Under the pieces are notes generated by a model. The model was given only the letters and a program-made list of their open reading frames with translations. It did no database searches and was not told the DNA's origin. Below, piece by piece: positions 46,050 to 59,775 of a DNA stretch of 64,000 nt; the first letter of the stretch is position 1; every line of letters begins with the position of its first letter. The stretch comes from Drosophila persimilis. Lineage: Eukaryota > Arthropoda > Insecta > Diptera > Drosophilidae. Position numbers and translations under genes: made by a program. The DNA lies in assembly GCF_003286085.1 (NCBI RefSeq), contig NW_020825294.1:6820001-6884000 (forward strand). The letters are read 5' to 3'.

Positions 46050-49000
46050 ATGAAAGGAAGGAACACAGTATTAATGAAAGATTTTTGATGAAATATATTT
46101 AAAAGAAGCCTTACTTGTCGTCCCGAAATTACCCAAATACCGACAAAGGGCACACCAATGAAAATCCCGTTCGAACATGTTTGATCCCCATATCGAACAT
46201 GCTGGATCATACTCAAGTTCTCTGAAGTTCGCTGTGCAAATTGCCCATAAACGAAAGGATACATTTGCATCGAAAGACCATTCATTTGATAGGGATGGAT
46301 AGGAAATCCCCGTAAAGCTGTCGATAATCCGAATCCGAACACTTTTCACAGCAGTTTCTTTTTTCCCCCACACTGTCATTGTTTCTTCTTTTCTTCGACA
46401 CCCATCCGTGACCCCAAAAAGTATGCTAAATGCACATGAAATATACATCGTGTGTCACTGGGTGACCTGTGTGACCCACTTGACAACTCAATCCAAATTC
46501 AAATTGATGCAACATCCAATCATCCATTGCCCTCCCCCCCGCCCCCCTACGCCCCCTTAACCCACCGTTTCACTCAGCCATCGAGGCGTCAGTCAATCAA
46601 TCAATCAAGCGATCAATTGCGCCTGCGTTTAGGGTTCCAAAGTATGGCTTGTCAGCGCTGAAAAGCGCCTCGTGTGAGTATCTGTGCTGTGCTTTGTGTG
46701 TGCCTGTCTGTTGGAGTGGTGTGGGTGCGATGTGGCGTGGTGTGAAGTGCATCCCCCTTAATGCATCAATGAGCAAAACGATACGAGGAGGAGGCATCGC
46801 TCATGTCACTTTTTGTGTATTTTTTTTGTTGCTTTAACCTTTGCTCTCTTTGACATTAATATGTGGACGCCTTTGATGGAGGAGGAGGAGGTCCATAAAA
46901 CTAACCATAAAACACCACGAATAAAGGATTCCTCTTCCTCTGGCTAAAGGCACTTTTCTTGCAGCAGATTTGTTTGTCTTTCATGCTCTCCCCTCTCCCC
47001 TCTCGGACCTGCCCTGGCCATCGAGTCAAGGCAACAAATGCGGCCTTAAGTGTGACCTTTTGTTTCGCTGCTCATTTGGGTGCCTTCATGGCTGCCCAGT
47101 CCAGCCCCCGTCGCCGTCCCCGTCCCCCTCCTGCCTGTTCTGCTAAGGATAATGGCTTGTCTTGGAATACAATTGCTTGGCCCTGGCCGCAGAGCCTGCC
47201 CTAATTAGCAGCCCTGAGCAGGCTCAGGGAGGCTCAGGGAGGGGCGAAGCAGAAGCCACATTTGCCACACTCTCGAAACACATGGACATTAAGGATAAGC
47301 CAGAAGTTGGCTTGCATTTATCACGCATACGCCACCCCACACCCCCTCACAAAAAGAAAAACCACTTTGTGTGGGAGATAAAAGCGAGGGAGAAAGCCAA
47401 AGCCAAATGGCCAACACCGAAACCGACTAAAAATGTAATTTTGGCATTAAGCGAGCTTGGCAAACATAAAATTACCTTGATTAGAAACTCAAATGTGGCC
47501 CGGGCCCAAATAAAAGGTGCAGAGAGGCAGAGAGACAGAGAGGGGGGGGGGGGGGGGGGTGGGGCCGCGTGGCCCGACCTAAGCCTAAAACGACTTTGCC
47601 CTCTGCCGTGCCGTGCCCTGCCCTTCTTTCCATCCCCCAGCCTCATATATCAATGTGTGCTGTGTGCTGTGCACCTGTGCCCCGGGATGGCGGGAATAAA
47701 CCAAAGACCCAAATGAAGCTGGGCGGTGGGCGGTGGGCTGTGGGCGGTGGGTGGAGGCGCCCGTTTACCTTGAGGCGATAGCCAAGCCGCAATAAAAACC
47801 AAGCGTCACACATAAAAAAAAATATATAAGAGAAAGCAAAGGTAACAAAGGGGTGGCACAGCCCGTACAGATCGAAGTGGGGAATACCCTTAGGGAAAAG
47901 ATTTAAATATCTTTACAGGAAAGATTACTTGAACAGATGTCTTCTATTTTCTGCTGGAAACCCCCCAAAAACATAAATAGGAGGCCACAAACTGTGCCAC
48001 TTTCTGGGGTATTCCCATTGCACCTCTACTCTACGCTCTCTGTCCCTCTCTCTCTATCTCCGCCTCCTTCTCTTAGTATCAATTACATGTCACTTCTCTC
48101 TCTGTCCCTCTCTGTGTGTGCGTTAGCGTTTAGTTTTTATGTTTGGCCATAACAAACAGCCAAGCAAAGTGGTGGGGATTCCCGCCGCCACCCAGACACA
48201 GGCCTAATCAACGAAATTGCTGCAGCCTTTTAGGGGCCTAACCAGAGAGAACGACAGACAGCAACAGAAACGGAAACAGGGAGGGGGCACAGAGGCAGGA
48301 AGAGCAACAGAGGGGGGCGGAAACAGAGTGTGCAACATATGGCAATGGATCTGAACACTCTGTTCCGTGTCCCGCTGCCGACACTTCATGTTTTGATTAG
48401 ACTTGGGGGCGTGGCATGATTGATGAACTATTGAATGACCCAGCAGGACCGGCTATAAATTTCGCCTGCGGAAGAGTCGCCGCCCGCCGCCTCCCGCCCC
48501 ACCCACTTCGAAAAAAAGGCCGTCACGATTTGGCCACCATCCGGAAACAAAAAACTTTTGAATGAAACGAGTGCTGAAAAAGTTTATTCCTGGGAATCGT
48601 AGGGGGCGAAGGTGGATTGGGTTCACGGAAGGGTAAGCCACAGGAAGGGAAGGGGAAGTCATTCGGGAATCGATCTTGGAGATTTCTAGAGGTAGGAAGG
48701 CTGCAGTTGTAGCCCCTGAATATTCAATGGTTTGTGGTGACCCCGACATAAATGATGGAAATCTGTTAGCCCACCATCTTTTAGCCCAAAAATCATCTAA
48801 ATCTGTTAAATATTCATCTCCTTGCAGCACTTCCAGCTTTTCCTGTTAATATTCTTTAGATTTCAAGTTGTAAAAGGTGTTCCTTGGTCGGAACAACCAC
48901 CGTCTCTCCTTTTCGTGTGGAAACAGTCGCGGAATTTGTACAATTTGCAATGAAACCCCCCTCCCCCCGCCGCAGACGGTAAAGTTTTTGCCTCATTTCC

Positions 49001-51010
49001 TCTTTTGTTGTTGCACAGCTGCAGAATGAAAATGAAGCCGAGCAACAGGAAGTGCATCTGTCTTGGGCTTTGAGCAACTTTCAGGTTCACTTCGAGATGG
49101 GAAAACTTGTTCAACATTCTCTCCCTTCGGGATTCTCTTCGGGTGGATTCCATCAGCAGTGGGGTGGGGTGGGGTGGGGCGGGGGTTATTCTCTTATATT
49201 CGGATCAGACGTAGAGACATATGTTTCCCTGCTCAAGGACCTCCTCAATGGCCACAATCAACATCCGAACAACATCATCGGGCGGCGGGGCAACAAACAA
49301 AGCACTTGAAGAGCCTCGAAATTTAGCTTTAGCTTCGTCAAAGGACCCTCCCTGTACTTATGTGTGGGTAGGTCGGCTGTGTGGGTGGGTCGGCTGTGTG
49401 GGTGGCACGGCTGTGTGGGTGTGTGTGTGCAGAGGACATATTCAAAACACGCAACACTTGTCATCAGCAGGCGTCGGCAATCATTCAACATGAGCACACA
49501 TCAGCACACACACACACACACACAGACAGACATGCACTGAAGAGAGAGAAACAATAAACTGGCTACACTGAAAGAAAATGTCATAAATGTGGATCAGGGA
49601 TGGATGGAAATATATCGATTTGGCAAAGGAAAAGCTTTCAACCGAAAAGAAGAGGATATTTCTAGAAGATTCTAGACAGATTAAAGTATCTCATGAATAG
49701 TCCTCTGTCGTCTAATGTTCTAAGAAATGGGATAAATTCTATAACCAGTAGTAAAACCTTGAAATTCTGTTTCAATTTAAAGAGCATCCTTGCAGATAAG
49801 ATCAAAGACTACTAGAACTGTTTCAAATACTGTTTTGAATGCCAGAAGTGCTGATAGCCAAGTAAAAACCTTTTTTTTGGTATACAGTACTCATTTCCTC
49901 CCAAGTTTCGAGTCCTTAACCGAGGTCTAGAGTCACGGGGGATCTTCTTACTACAAAAAACCTCCTTTTATCCATCTTTAACTACCATCCATAATCATTT
50001 GTCTCCTTTTCTTTCAGTGGCCGAACAAGTGGCAAAGGAAATACTTTGGTCCTTGGCTTTGAGTTAAGTTCTGCCTCTCCCCTCCCTCCCTCACTCTCAT
50101 CCTTTTGGCACTGCCATCATTAAAGCAGCTTCAACGCAGCATCGTCTCATTGCCACTGCTTGAAGGCACTTTGGGCACATTTCAGTGTCGCCATTTTGAT
50201 GGCTTGCAAGCAGTTAACAGCACTGCTTGACGCATGCCTCAATCTCCTTTGATTCCTCCCCCACGGCCGTGCTGTGCATGTTTACGCCCCAACACCTGCA
50301 ATGTGACTTTGTTGACGGCAAAACGTGGCAAGGGGCTGGCTGCGGGGTTGGGCCAGGCTTACTGGGGAGCAGGGTGGCATGAGGCAAGGTCTGATTGTTA
50401 TTTATGACATTTATATGTTATATCCGAGTGATTTTTGTCTGGCAAAAGAAACGTTGAATGGGCTTGAGTTGTGCTCGAAGCTAAACAGAATTGTTTACTG
50501 TTTGTTTTATCGAAGAAAAAAGATTAATGACCGTATAGGGGGAAGTGCATTCAACTAAGGTTTATGCTAAATATATACGGGATGTATCTCTTTATTTAGC
50601 TTTGATGTAGAGCCTAAAATAAGGTTTTATTGAGGGGTAAAGGATTTCAAACGGAATTCTTCGACGCAATATTATTTCTGTATTATTTGAATAAATATTA
50701 TGCCTTTTGTTAGACGATTTGAAGTTTTTCAAGAAGAAATGTGTGAATTGCAATTGGAGATACTTGTACCTTAAAACTCAAATGTATCCAAAAAACCAGG
50801 AAAAATTAAATCCCTATCAGAGCCATTGTCCCATTTCACTGTGCGAAAACTTAAGAAGATACATATGTATTTTCTTATCTTGTATTTTATATCCGATATA
50901 CATATATCTATATATTTATCTATATAAATATTTTTGTATCTGTTTTCCGTATCTATCCGTATTTATTTCCTACTCTACGATCGGTTCTGTCGAAAAATAT
51001 ACAGCACAGA
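46050..51010. other. Non-coding DNA, no gene seen
   Basis: Low-complexity blocks, a G18 run at 47542-47559 and CA tracts near 49505-49523. No supported gene. Confidence 0.5.
47542..47559. repeat. Poly-G run (18)
   Basis: Homopolymer preceded by GAGA-type sequence. Exact length may be unreliable in the assembly. Confidence 0.9.
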
Positions 51011-51018
51011 TCTCTTCG

Positions 51019-51244
51019 GCAGTGCTGCCCATTTGGTTTCAGTAATTGACTCACAACAGTGCTGCCCATAACAGGGTTACCCTAAAAATGCTACCACCAA
51101 CAGTGATGCCCATAAACATACACACAATTCCACACTTGTGAGTGCTGCCATTCAATGATGCCCACTGGAGTGATACCCTTAACAGTGCTGCCCATAACAT
51201 GGTTCCACACGTATGAGTGCTGTCCATAACAGTGCTGCCCATAC
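51019..51244 (+). repeat. Nested repeat of CAGTGCTGCCCAT units
   Basis: Eight full or variant copies of (AA)CAGTGCTGCCCATAAC, near 51019, 51055, 51099, 51138, 51151, 51181, 51213 and 51228. Some lie inside a longer duplicated unit starting TTCCACAC and continuing with TGAGTGCTG. The copies are short, diverged and unevenly spaced. Confidence 0.75.
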
Positions 51245-53388
51245 TCTGGATAATCTTTCCTTCCTAGAAGCACACCCACTCTCCCTCCCTCTCTCTCGTT
51301 CTGCTTTAATGAGAGTGTCATTTATTTATGACATTTATCAGGTTAAATGTATTTGAGTGAGCAAAAACCCCGAGGCTTCCCCCAATATCTACCACTTGAT
51401 GTCTCGGATACCGGACTATATGTATATTCCATCAATATTCCATCGATAGCAGCCCCATTCACAGCCATTGAACCGTCGATTTCCATCTTAAGCTCCGAGT
51501 GTTTGTCATTTCCATTGCCTACTACTTGGGGGCCTGCCTGCCTGCCTGGTGGGTGCAAAGACAAACAATTGTTTTGAGGTTGATTTCTCAATTGAGAGGC
51601 TCCACAGAGATTTTGTTTGCATTGGTATTGCCAACACAAGTATCTTTGTGTGTCTGTGTGTGTGTTGCACTTGACTTAATTGAATCTGTGTGATTGACAT
51701 TTGCCCTGCTGCATATACGAATGCGAATGCGAGTGGAATGAGTGCAGGATTGGCTATAAATCGAAATGAATGAGAGATGAACGATCTCCCAAGTCCATCT
51801 CGTGCCACAGATTTGTCTGCGTGTGTGTCTGTGTGTGTGTCCTTTGAATGTTCATCAATTATCAACTAAAAAGAAGTCCAAGTCCACGTCCAAGTGGATG
51901 TCCAAAGGCAAACAGAAAAAGCAATAAATCTAAACAAAAGGCCCAACGGGGTCATGTGGGTCATGGGTGTCCAACGACAGGCGAAATGATATAGGGAGAA
52001 AGGATAACAAGGACATGGCCCCTGCCCCAGTCGTGGCTGTGCGTATGCGAGTATTCAGAGCAGAGCTGAAAAGTCTTGTTTATAGGCAGATTTCGTATAC
52101 CTTTAGACAGCCTTGAGCCCCTGTTAGGCGATTCCAGCCTGCTCTTAGCCTCATTCGGCGTCCTTTTAGGCGGTGTCTCTACTCTGTTTCCGTATCCCTG
52201 AGCCTGCCTTCAGACGTCACTCATGGATTCCAGTAGTTTTTTCGTGTGCGGCTATACATATCCATACATATTCCAGTGTGCCCAATTCTAGTCTACAGTA
52301 AAACCTCTTCGGGGAGATCCTCAGACGAGGATAGGACTATTTGGACATCCACTTTAAAGTCTTTTGGTGGCGAAGAGCCTGGATAACCTCATTCGATATT
52401 TTTAAAGCGAAAAATTATTGTTTTTTTGGGATTTAGTCGAAACTTAGAAATACATATATTTTTTGGTACTATTTTTAATGTTTTTATTATTATATTTAAA
52501 TCCTATCCGATTCCCTATTGCTTTTCCAGAAACCTCTCCTGATTTCCAATTGGCTAAACATTTTCTATAATTTTTCCTGCCTATTTTCTGCCCAGTTTTT
52601 CTATATGCTGATGCCTTTAATATTTTTGTTGTTGTTGTTGTTGTTGTTATTGCTGTTTGCTGTTTGAGATGACGTCTGCTACAGAATTTTCCATTGCATC
52701 GAAAGACAATTGGCCCAGTGGCTGGGAGGCAGTGTGGCTGTGTGGCTGTGTGGCAGTGTGGCAGTCGCAAGTCCAAGTCAATTCAAATGAATGCAATTGG
52801 CACGGAGAGCAGTCTGCCCCGTGCCCCTGCCCCGTGCCCCACTTACACAGCCACCCACTGGGTGGAATACACTATCTCTCTGATTCGATCAACCTTCCAT
52901 TTCTTGGCCAGACTCTGGCCTCTGGCTTCTGCTTCTGCTTTTGGATTTTGCTTCTGGGGTTCGCTTTTTGCAAACAATGCCAAGTGCTGTCAGTGCTATT
53001 GATTTGAGTGTGTTTGCCATGTGAACGCCTTTTCCGATCCAACACCCACACACACCCCCCGCCCTCCCCGCTCCCTCTCTCTCTTTCCCTCTCTTTCTGC
53101 TGCGTGTTGCAATCAATGGCAAAGCGCATTGCCTTTGCCTTTGCCTTTGCCTTGGCACCTCTGCTCTGCCACAAGGCTGTAGCTGGAGCCTTTTGTCCTG
53201 CCCCTCCTTGCCTCCTCCTCCTTCTCCTCCTCCTGCTGCTCACCCACATGTGACGCTGAGCAAAAAGAAAACAAAAAACTAAAACTCTGCGAAGAAGAAA
53301 AGCTAGAATTTTACAGCAGCAGCAGAACTTTGTTGCCAGAAGCTTGTTTTACTTAAATTGTATTTGTACAAGGCTTCTGCTGCACTCG

Positions 53389-53389
53389 C

Positions 53390-53418
<29 letters not shown>
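53389..53418. repeat. Poly-C run (30)
   Basis: Longest homopolymer in the window, followed by C/T-rich DNA. The length is likely approximate. Confidence 0.9.
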
Positions 53419-53421
<3 letters not shown>

Positions 53422-56400
53422 ACTCTTGGGCTCCCCCTCCCCCTCTCCATCATCAATCTCTTTCACTCGCCCCAACCCCCCTCCCTCCCCCACAATAAAA
53501 AGTGCTAACTTGTTGTTTTTTTTGCCCTTCTTTTGGCTTTCTGCTTTTTGAGTCGAACAGAGGCGGTGAAAAGTGGAAGAAAGGTTCGAAAGGGTGTGGG
53601 GATGAGAAAAAGAGAGTGAATGAGAGAGCCAATGAGACAGAAAAGAAGGATAATAGAAGGGGAAATTTAAGATTGGTCTTCAGTAGAAAAGAGCGGCAGA
53701 GCTGCCTAATTATTGCCTCCTTTTTCTCTCTCATATTCAGGTTTTTATTGTATTTTTTTATAAAAAAAGGATCATTGAACAGATGCACTATTCCTTTATT
53801 CCGAACCACAAAAGGTAAATAAATGATCTAGGGTCTTCCTCCACAGCAGGAGCTGAAAAACACTCAAGATTCGAGTATTTTTGTTCGCCCCAAAGAAGAT
53901 GTTACTTAAAACCATTCACAGCTCCCAGAATTTGTACAATTTTTCATGAGAATATTCACCTCTATGACGTTTATTCACTGCACACAAATTACCCCTAAGT
54001 GAATGGCACCATTTTCGAGGCCCGTTTGGAGTACAATAGAGTGTTACTAGTATACTAGTAAATTATGTATTTATTTATTTATTTTCATACTTCATATATA
54101 CCTATATCCTATCATTTAATTGATAGAATAAACTAAATTTTTGATTTTTTTTTTTTTACTTTTGAACGACTATTTTTGAAAAACTTGTAGCTAAAAATTT
54201 AATTAAATCTTTCTCTTTTATATAATATTTTTATCTTTTAATATTTCCATTATATTCTGTTGTAAATTACTTTTTAGTTTTTAGAAAATTACAACCAAAA
54301 TACAGCATTTTTTAGCCCCAAAAACGAGCCACAAATTACAGAAAAAAGCAAACAAAATTTAAGAAAAATAAAATAAAGCAAATGAGTAATGCAAATAGAA
54401 TGAGAGAGAGAGAGAGGGCAATAAATGAAAAGAAAAAGAAAACAGAAACAATAATTGTTCAAGGATTGTAATGACAAAAGCAACAACAATAAAAAACTAC
54501 TGCCAGACAGACAACAACAATAAAAGCCATAACAAAAAAAAAACAAGAGCTGCAATTACAACAACAAATGAAATGGCAAAAAGTAAAAAGGAAAAACAAG
54601 AAAAGATAAAGATAAAAACAGTACCTTGGCCCAGTATTGAAAAGCGCCTATAAAGCACCCCACCACCCCCTCTCTCACCCTCTCTATCTGTCTGTCTCTC
54701 TCTATCTCAGCACTTGCTCATTCTCCGTCTGTCTGGCTGCCTGTGTGGGTGTGTCTCTTGGCTGTAGATACATTGGCTATAGATACAGATACACCAGCAG
54801 CAAGTATTTCGAGCGCATTGAGGGAAAACCCCCACCGGGGGGCTGCAACACCGAATAATAAGGCAACAATAAATGTCACTACACACACACACCTTCCCTC
54901 CCCCCCCGCCTCCATTGATACCCCACCCCCGCTGATTACCTCCTTTCCTGCCTTCGTGCTGCCAAGTGCATTCGAAGACGTGACCAAGACGTCAAAAGAA
55001 TAAAACAGAAAAAGGAAAAGAAAAAGATACTTTGACTTTCGTTACATTTCATTTCGGTTCTTGTTTTTCGTGGGGGCTGCAACGTGTCGTATGCTTAATA
55101 TGGCACAAGCATACAATTGAAGAGGCAGTGCCAGAGGGCGGGGGATGGGAGGGCTGGCTTGGCAGGAGGCCCCACTGTACGGGTGGACTTATCAGTGACA
55201 AAGTTTGCCCAAGTCAAGCACTCGACATATTTGTCCACCAAAGATTGGAGGAGCCGGCACACACAGGGCCACACGGCCGCAGAAGCACTGCAAAAATAAT
55301 CACACAAAAAAGCTATCTTTGAGGACCGAAACTTAAGATACTCTGGGGGAAGCAAAGATGCATATAGAAGTATATGTTTAAAATATTTATACATTTTTTT
55401 CCGCACAATTTACTTCCCTCTTTTGCAGGCAGTAGAGGTCCATCTCTGGGGGCATGCAGTGGCTGTATCTGTATCTATAGCTTATGCTCAAAGTCTCCCA
55501 TAAGCGAGAGGATACTATGAGGCACACCGAGAGCCTTTCAACTCAAAGGTTTTGCCCTTTTCTGCCTGGCACAATCATCATACCCTGTCGCCTTTGGAGT
55601 ACCCTGTTTTAAAAGCAAAAACTTGGCCAACCTCAATGATGTTGCTGTTGTTGTTGTTGTTGTTGCTGTTGCATGGTCTCTGATAAGACCACACACAGAC
55701 AGACCTATGGCTCATAAAAGGCAAACTCAATTTGCTGTTGATCACGTTTTTCTTTTAACAATTTGCACCGCACTCCCTCATCCCCTCCCTGGAACTATTT
55801 GCAACAAAGAAAATCTTTTTATTACCAAAGAAGTAGAACACACAAGAACATACATATACGAGTATGTATGTACAGCGTACAGGCATATAAAAGGAATACA
55901 ATTAAAATTATTTATTAGCAAGTGCCAGGAGATATGGTAGATACTGTGCTATGTACAGATACTTTATTATGCTCAGTGGCAGTGCTGTAACAGCCCAAGG
56001 GGATACCCTGTCAAAAAAATAGCCCCCATAATGAGAGCACAAGAAATCAGAGGGAAAGATTTGCAGATTTCGACTGTAATAGATAGATTGGAGAATATAG
56101 AAGATAGGATTAAGGCATAGATATATATACTCTAACACAGAGCCCAATTTGGAGACTCCTTATGCTGTCTAATTAGCAAAGGGACAAGCAAAAGCAAAGG
56201 CAAAACCCTCTACAGGGTACACAAATTGGCCTAAACATTGGCCAACAAATGAAGCAAAAACCCGGCAAGGCACAGCCCCCAGAATCAGCAGAATCGGAGG
56301 CTGGCTCTTTCTGTTGGATGTCTGTACATTTGGCCATGTCTTTTTGGCCACTTGCCAGCCATAACAGAAGAAGCGGCAGAGGCATAACAGTGGTGGTTGG

Positions 56401-57725
56401 GTGGCTGCCGGCGGCTGGCGGCTGGCGGCCGGCGACTGGCTACAACAATGCGGCTGGCGACCAACAATTTTTTGGTTGCCTTTTTGGCCCAAAAGCTTAT
56501 TTATGTGCGTTGCCTGCACAAAAATATGGCGCAGCAAATATTGTATTTCTTGGATATGTTTCCTCCCGCTACCCCTCTACCGCTCCCTCCCCTCCACCCC
56601 TCTTAGCCAATTGGGCGACAACTTGGGCTGCGGAATCAAGCGTATATAATGCATTCTCTGCTCTGCGTTCTGTTGCATATTTAACGAATGTTTCTTGTTT
56701 GGAAAAACTACATTTATATTTTGAGTGGCACATGGGGATTCCCCCTTTTCTAGTTTCCGCAATTTATTTGTCAATATTTCAATATTTTCTTCAAGTTTGC
56801 GTTTCCCCCGCCCCCGAAACCGATTCGTTTTCCACAATTTATTGGCCATAATTATTGGCCAGACATTTTCTGCGGCCAAGCCCAAAGGGGCAGGGAGGGG
56901 TGTGGCATGCCTCTTCTATATTGATGGGAAAATTCGTTTTTATTGTCATTATTTATGAAGAAAAAAGAGAAAAAACTCCACTTAGAGGCTGCATTTGTTG
57001 AATAATTAAAAGATCTTTTGGGTTACTAAAAGTTCTAGGGAATCCTCAGATGGAAGTCTTCCAGAATTTCATGGCTTCTTCATTCTCGAGAGATATAGAT
57101 GGAACTTTAATCGAAGAGAAACTATTTCTAATGCTAATAATATTCTGGGAAAAAAGCCCCTCATATTTCCTGCTAAATCATTTTGAAAGATTTCCCTTTT
57201 TGAAAGCTGTACAGCTTCCACACAGAATTTCTTATCAAAAAGAAACCCAAGAAGAACCCAAAGCAGAAGCAGAAACAGAATGAATTTGGGGTTAAGGGAC
57301 ACTCCGTAATATTTCGGCAAACACCGAGAGGAGAATGCAGTGATAAAGACACAGTGTCAGTGAACTCTCTGTCTCTCTCTCTCTTATCAACGTTGTTCTT
57401 TTTGCCAAAAAAGAAGAATGTGTATCTGTATCTGTGTCTGTGTCTGGGCTTTAGTTGAGCAACAAATGATTGACAAATCGTGGGAAACAACAGGCAAGAC
57501 TGATTGATGTACGGGAATGCATCTGTATCCGTATCTATATCTATATCTACATCTATATCTAAGGAGGAAGGGCACAAGTTCGTTTACCTATGGCACGAGT
57601 AAGTATCTCTATCTATATTTTCGGGGAGGGTAAACGATCTGATGTGAATAAACCCATTTCTCGCTGCTGCACTCTCAAGGGGTTCTACCGTTTCACCCAT
57701 CATTTACGTTTTGATGTATTACCCC

Positions 57726-57749
57726 GAGAGAGAGAGAGAGAGAGAGAGA
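57726..57749. repeat. (GA)12 tract
   Basis: Uninterrupted GA run; a potential GAGA-factor platform about 2.4 kb from the candidate chn start. Confidence 0.9.
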
Positions 57750-58540
57750 CGTCTCCGAAAACAGATTTGCTAATTAAATATCATACGTATATGTGTGCAT
57801 CTTCAGAAATTAATTAAGGAATTGTCACATCAATCAGGCTACAAATTATGGCTTTCTCCGTCTCTCTCTCTCTCTCTTTTTCTCTGTGTGCTACAAAGGA
57901 ATTTTTAAATAAACAAATAAAATGCAGAAAATAGATTTATGTCCCCCGAGCCCGAGTGCAGGGAAATTTATGACAGATGTAAAAAAATGTCAGCATTTTC
58001 TGAAGCTCTTTTTTATGGCTCTTTTTTTATGAATGAGCGACAGCGACAGCGACTGACCATATCCATGGCCCTGGCTGACAGACAGTTCTACAAGTACTCA
58101 TACACGTACTCAAGAAAGAAAAACCCCTCAAAGAAATATCACAAAAAAAGAAATGACAAAAGTTTCAGCCTTTTTTGTTCTTTGTGATGATCCTTGGATC
58201 TTCCGGTAATGAGATATCCACTCGCCGTACACTTTGTTTTCACTTCTTTATACACCATAAACACTCATAGATATATGTATTTATATCTGATATAAATTAT
58301 TCTTTCGATTTCGTGTGCTCCAGGTGTTTCGTGTGGTTTCCATCTGGAGTGCAATTCTTTTCCATTTTCCTGGAAATTCTACCCAAAAGTATGGCCCTCC
58401 GGCGTTCCTGAGGGCCTATCAATAGCCAAAGCCAGTTGTCGGAGTATAGATTCCCATTTACAGGAAAGGAATTTCCAGGCGGATTTATAATTCCCGGACA
58501 TGTACACGTATGCTTTGCTTTTGTTTTGTTTTTTACTCAC

Positions 58541-58616
58541 CTTTTATAAAATGTATATCCCGTTTTCTTAGGCATCTGGTGCCTCAGTATATTCAAAATA
58601 TAGAGGGGACTCGGGG
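58541..58616 (-). other. Exon-like 76-nt segment, possible leader exon
   Basis: A consensus donor (AAAAG|GTGAGTAA) lies on the minus strand at 58540, and an acceptor-like CTTCAACACAG ends at 58617. The segment has an ATG (58575) opening MPKKTGYTFYK. Joining it to 46044 or 20939 produces an immediate stop, so it would be untranslated leader. The acceptor is weaker than the donor; it may instead be a first exon. Confidence 0.3.
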
Positions 58617-58619
58617 CTG

Positions 58620-59775
58620 TGTTGAAGTATTCCAAAATGCAAAAACTTTTCGCGGTTAATCCAAGAGTTGTTTCGTATTAAAATAGTTTTTCCTTTTAAC
58701 ACTTTAATGCGGAACCAAATAAAATTCACGCTCTTCTTTTCTTCTTCTTCGTTTATTTCTGGCTTACGAAAATTGTTATAAAAATGCACGCAATTTTCTG
58801 CAAAATTCAGAAAATTGAAAAATTTACTTCACTTTTATTTTTTGAAAATTCTTAAATATAGAATCTTCTTTCCACAAATTTGTTTGTCCCTTAAATCAGG
58901 AATCTCTTTGGCCCGATTTTTTGTTTGGGAAAAATACAAAATTTTTCTTGTTGTTACAATATTTTTGTGTTGTTTTTGTTTTTCCACTACACTTTTGGCA
59001 CTTTTGGTTGGCCTTTTCTTTCTCTAAGAATATTTATATATTCCATTATTTTTGTTGCAGTTTTGCTGTTGTTGCTGTGTGTAAAAATGTATTAGCAAAT
59101 TTTTTTTGATTTAGTTGCTGTTTTAGTAACTATTTTAAGAACTTCTTTTCACTTTTTGTTGGAAAATGCCGCCACACCACACGCGTTTTTCCTTAAGGTT
59201 TTTCCTCTTTCTTTGACACTTTTTGTTGTTTTCTTTTGTTTTGTTGTTTCTTTTTTTGGCACTTTTCGAAGTTTTTACCCTTTTGGTTTTTATTTCGGAA
59301 AACTCGTCGGCATTTTCTCTGTAGATTTTGTAGTTGTTGTGTTTGCTCGATTTATCTCTTATTTCTGTTATTTTTGTGTGTCTATTTTTAGCGGTAAAAA
59401 TATTCTGCGATCAGCATTTTAAAAATAAACAAAAGAGTAGGAAAGAGAAGAGATGCCGTTGCACTTATGCTGCTGCTGCTCGTGGGATGTTCGATGTTAG
59501 ATGTTGTATGTTGGATGCTGCTGGTGTCCGCGTAGAACCGCATGCGCTGCCTGCTGATAATGAAGACAGCAATAGCAACAGAGCGACAAAGAGCGAGGGA
59601 GAGGCGGAGGCAGAGCAAGAGCGAGCGACAGCGACAGCGATAGCGGTTTGTGTATTTCTTTTTCGACTGAATTTGATTACGTTTCACACTTCACTTGTGT
59701 CTCGATGCGAATTGTGTTTCAATTACAAGTGTTCTTCGGCAGCTTCTTCGGCTGCTGTTGCAGTTGTCCAATTAC
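58620..59775. other. AT-rich non-coding DNA near the candidate chn start
   Basis: T-rich on the plus strand from 58800 to 59400, then higher GC. No supported gene. Confidence 0.45.

Larger units (their letters stand above)
51250..58540. other. Non-coding DNA, no gene seen
   Basis: Holds a C30 homopolymer, GTT repeats at 52626-52648 and 55643-55667, a GGCTGGCGGC-rich block near 56405-56460, hexamer-like ATCTAT repeats at 57528-57562 and a GA tract at 57726-57749. No supported gene. Confidence 0.5.
20940..59775 (-). other. chn: Large chn first intron / regulatory domain (inferred)
   Basis: About 39 kb with no convincing protein-coding gene on either strand, between the chn acceptor at 20940 and the candidate leader exon near 60 kb. 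Open frames are short and mostly due to low-complexity DNA. Sub-regions are described separately. That this is intron rather than intergenic DNA depends on where the true start site lies. Confidence 0.45.

Noticed and set aside
52780-52920. Minus-strand GTAAGT donor near 52845
   Set aside because: The sequence upstream is purine-rich with no credible acceptor, so no exon can be drawn.
30281-57486. Su(H)-type sites (for example CGTGGGAA at 57479-57486)
   Set aside because: chn is reported to act downstream of Ebi/SMRTER/Su(H), but four YGTGRGAA matches in about 40 kb are no more than chance.
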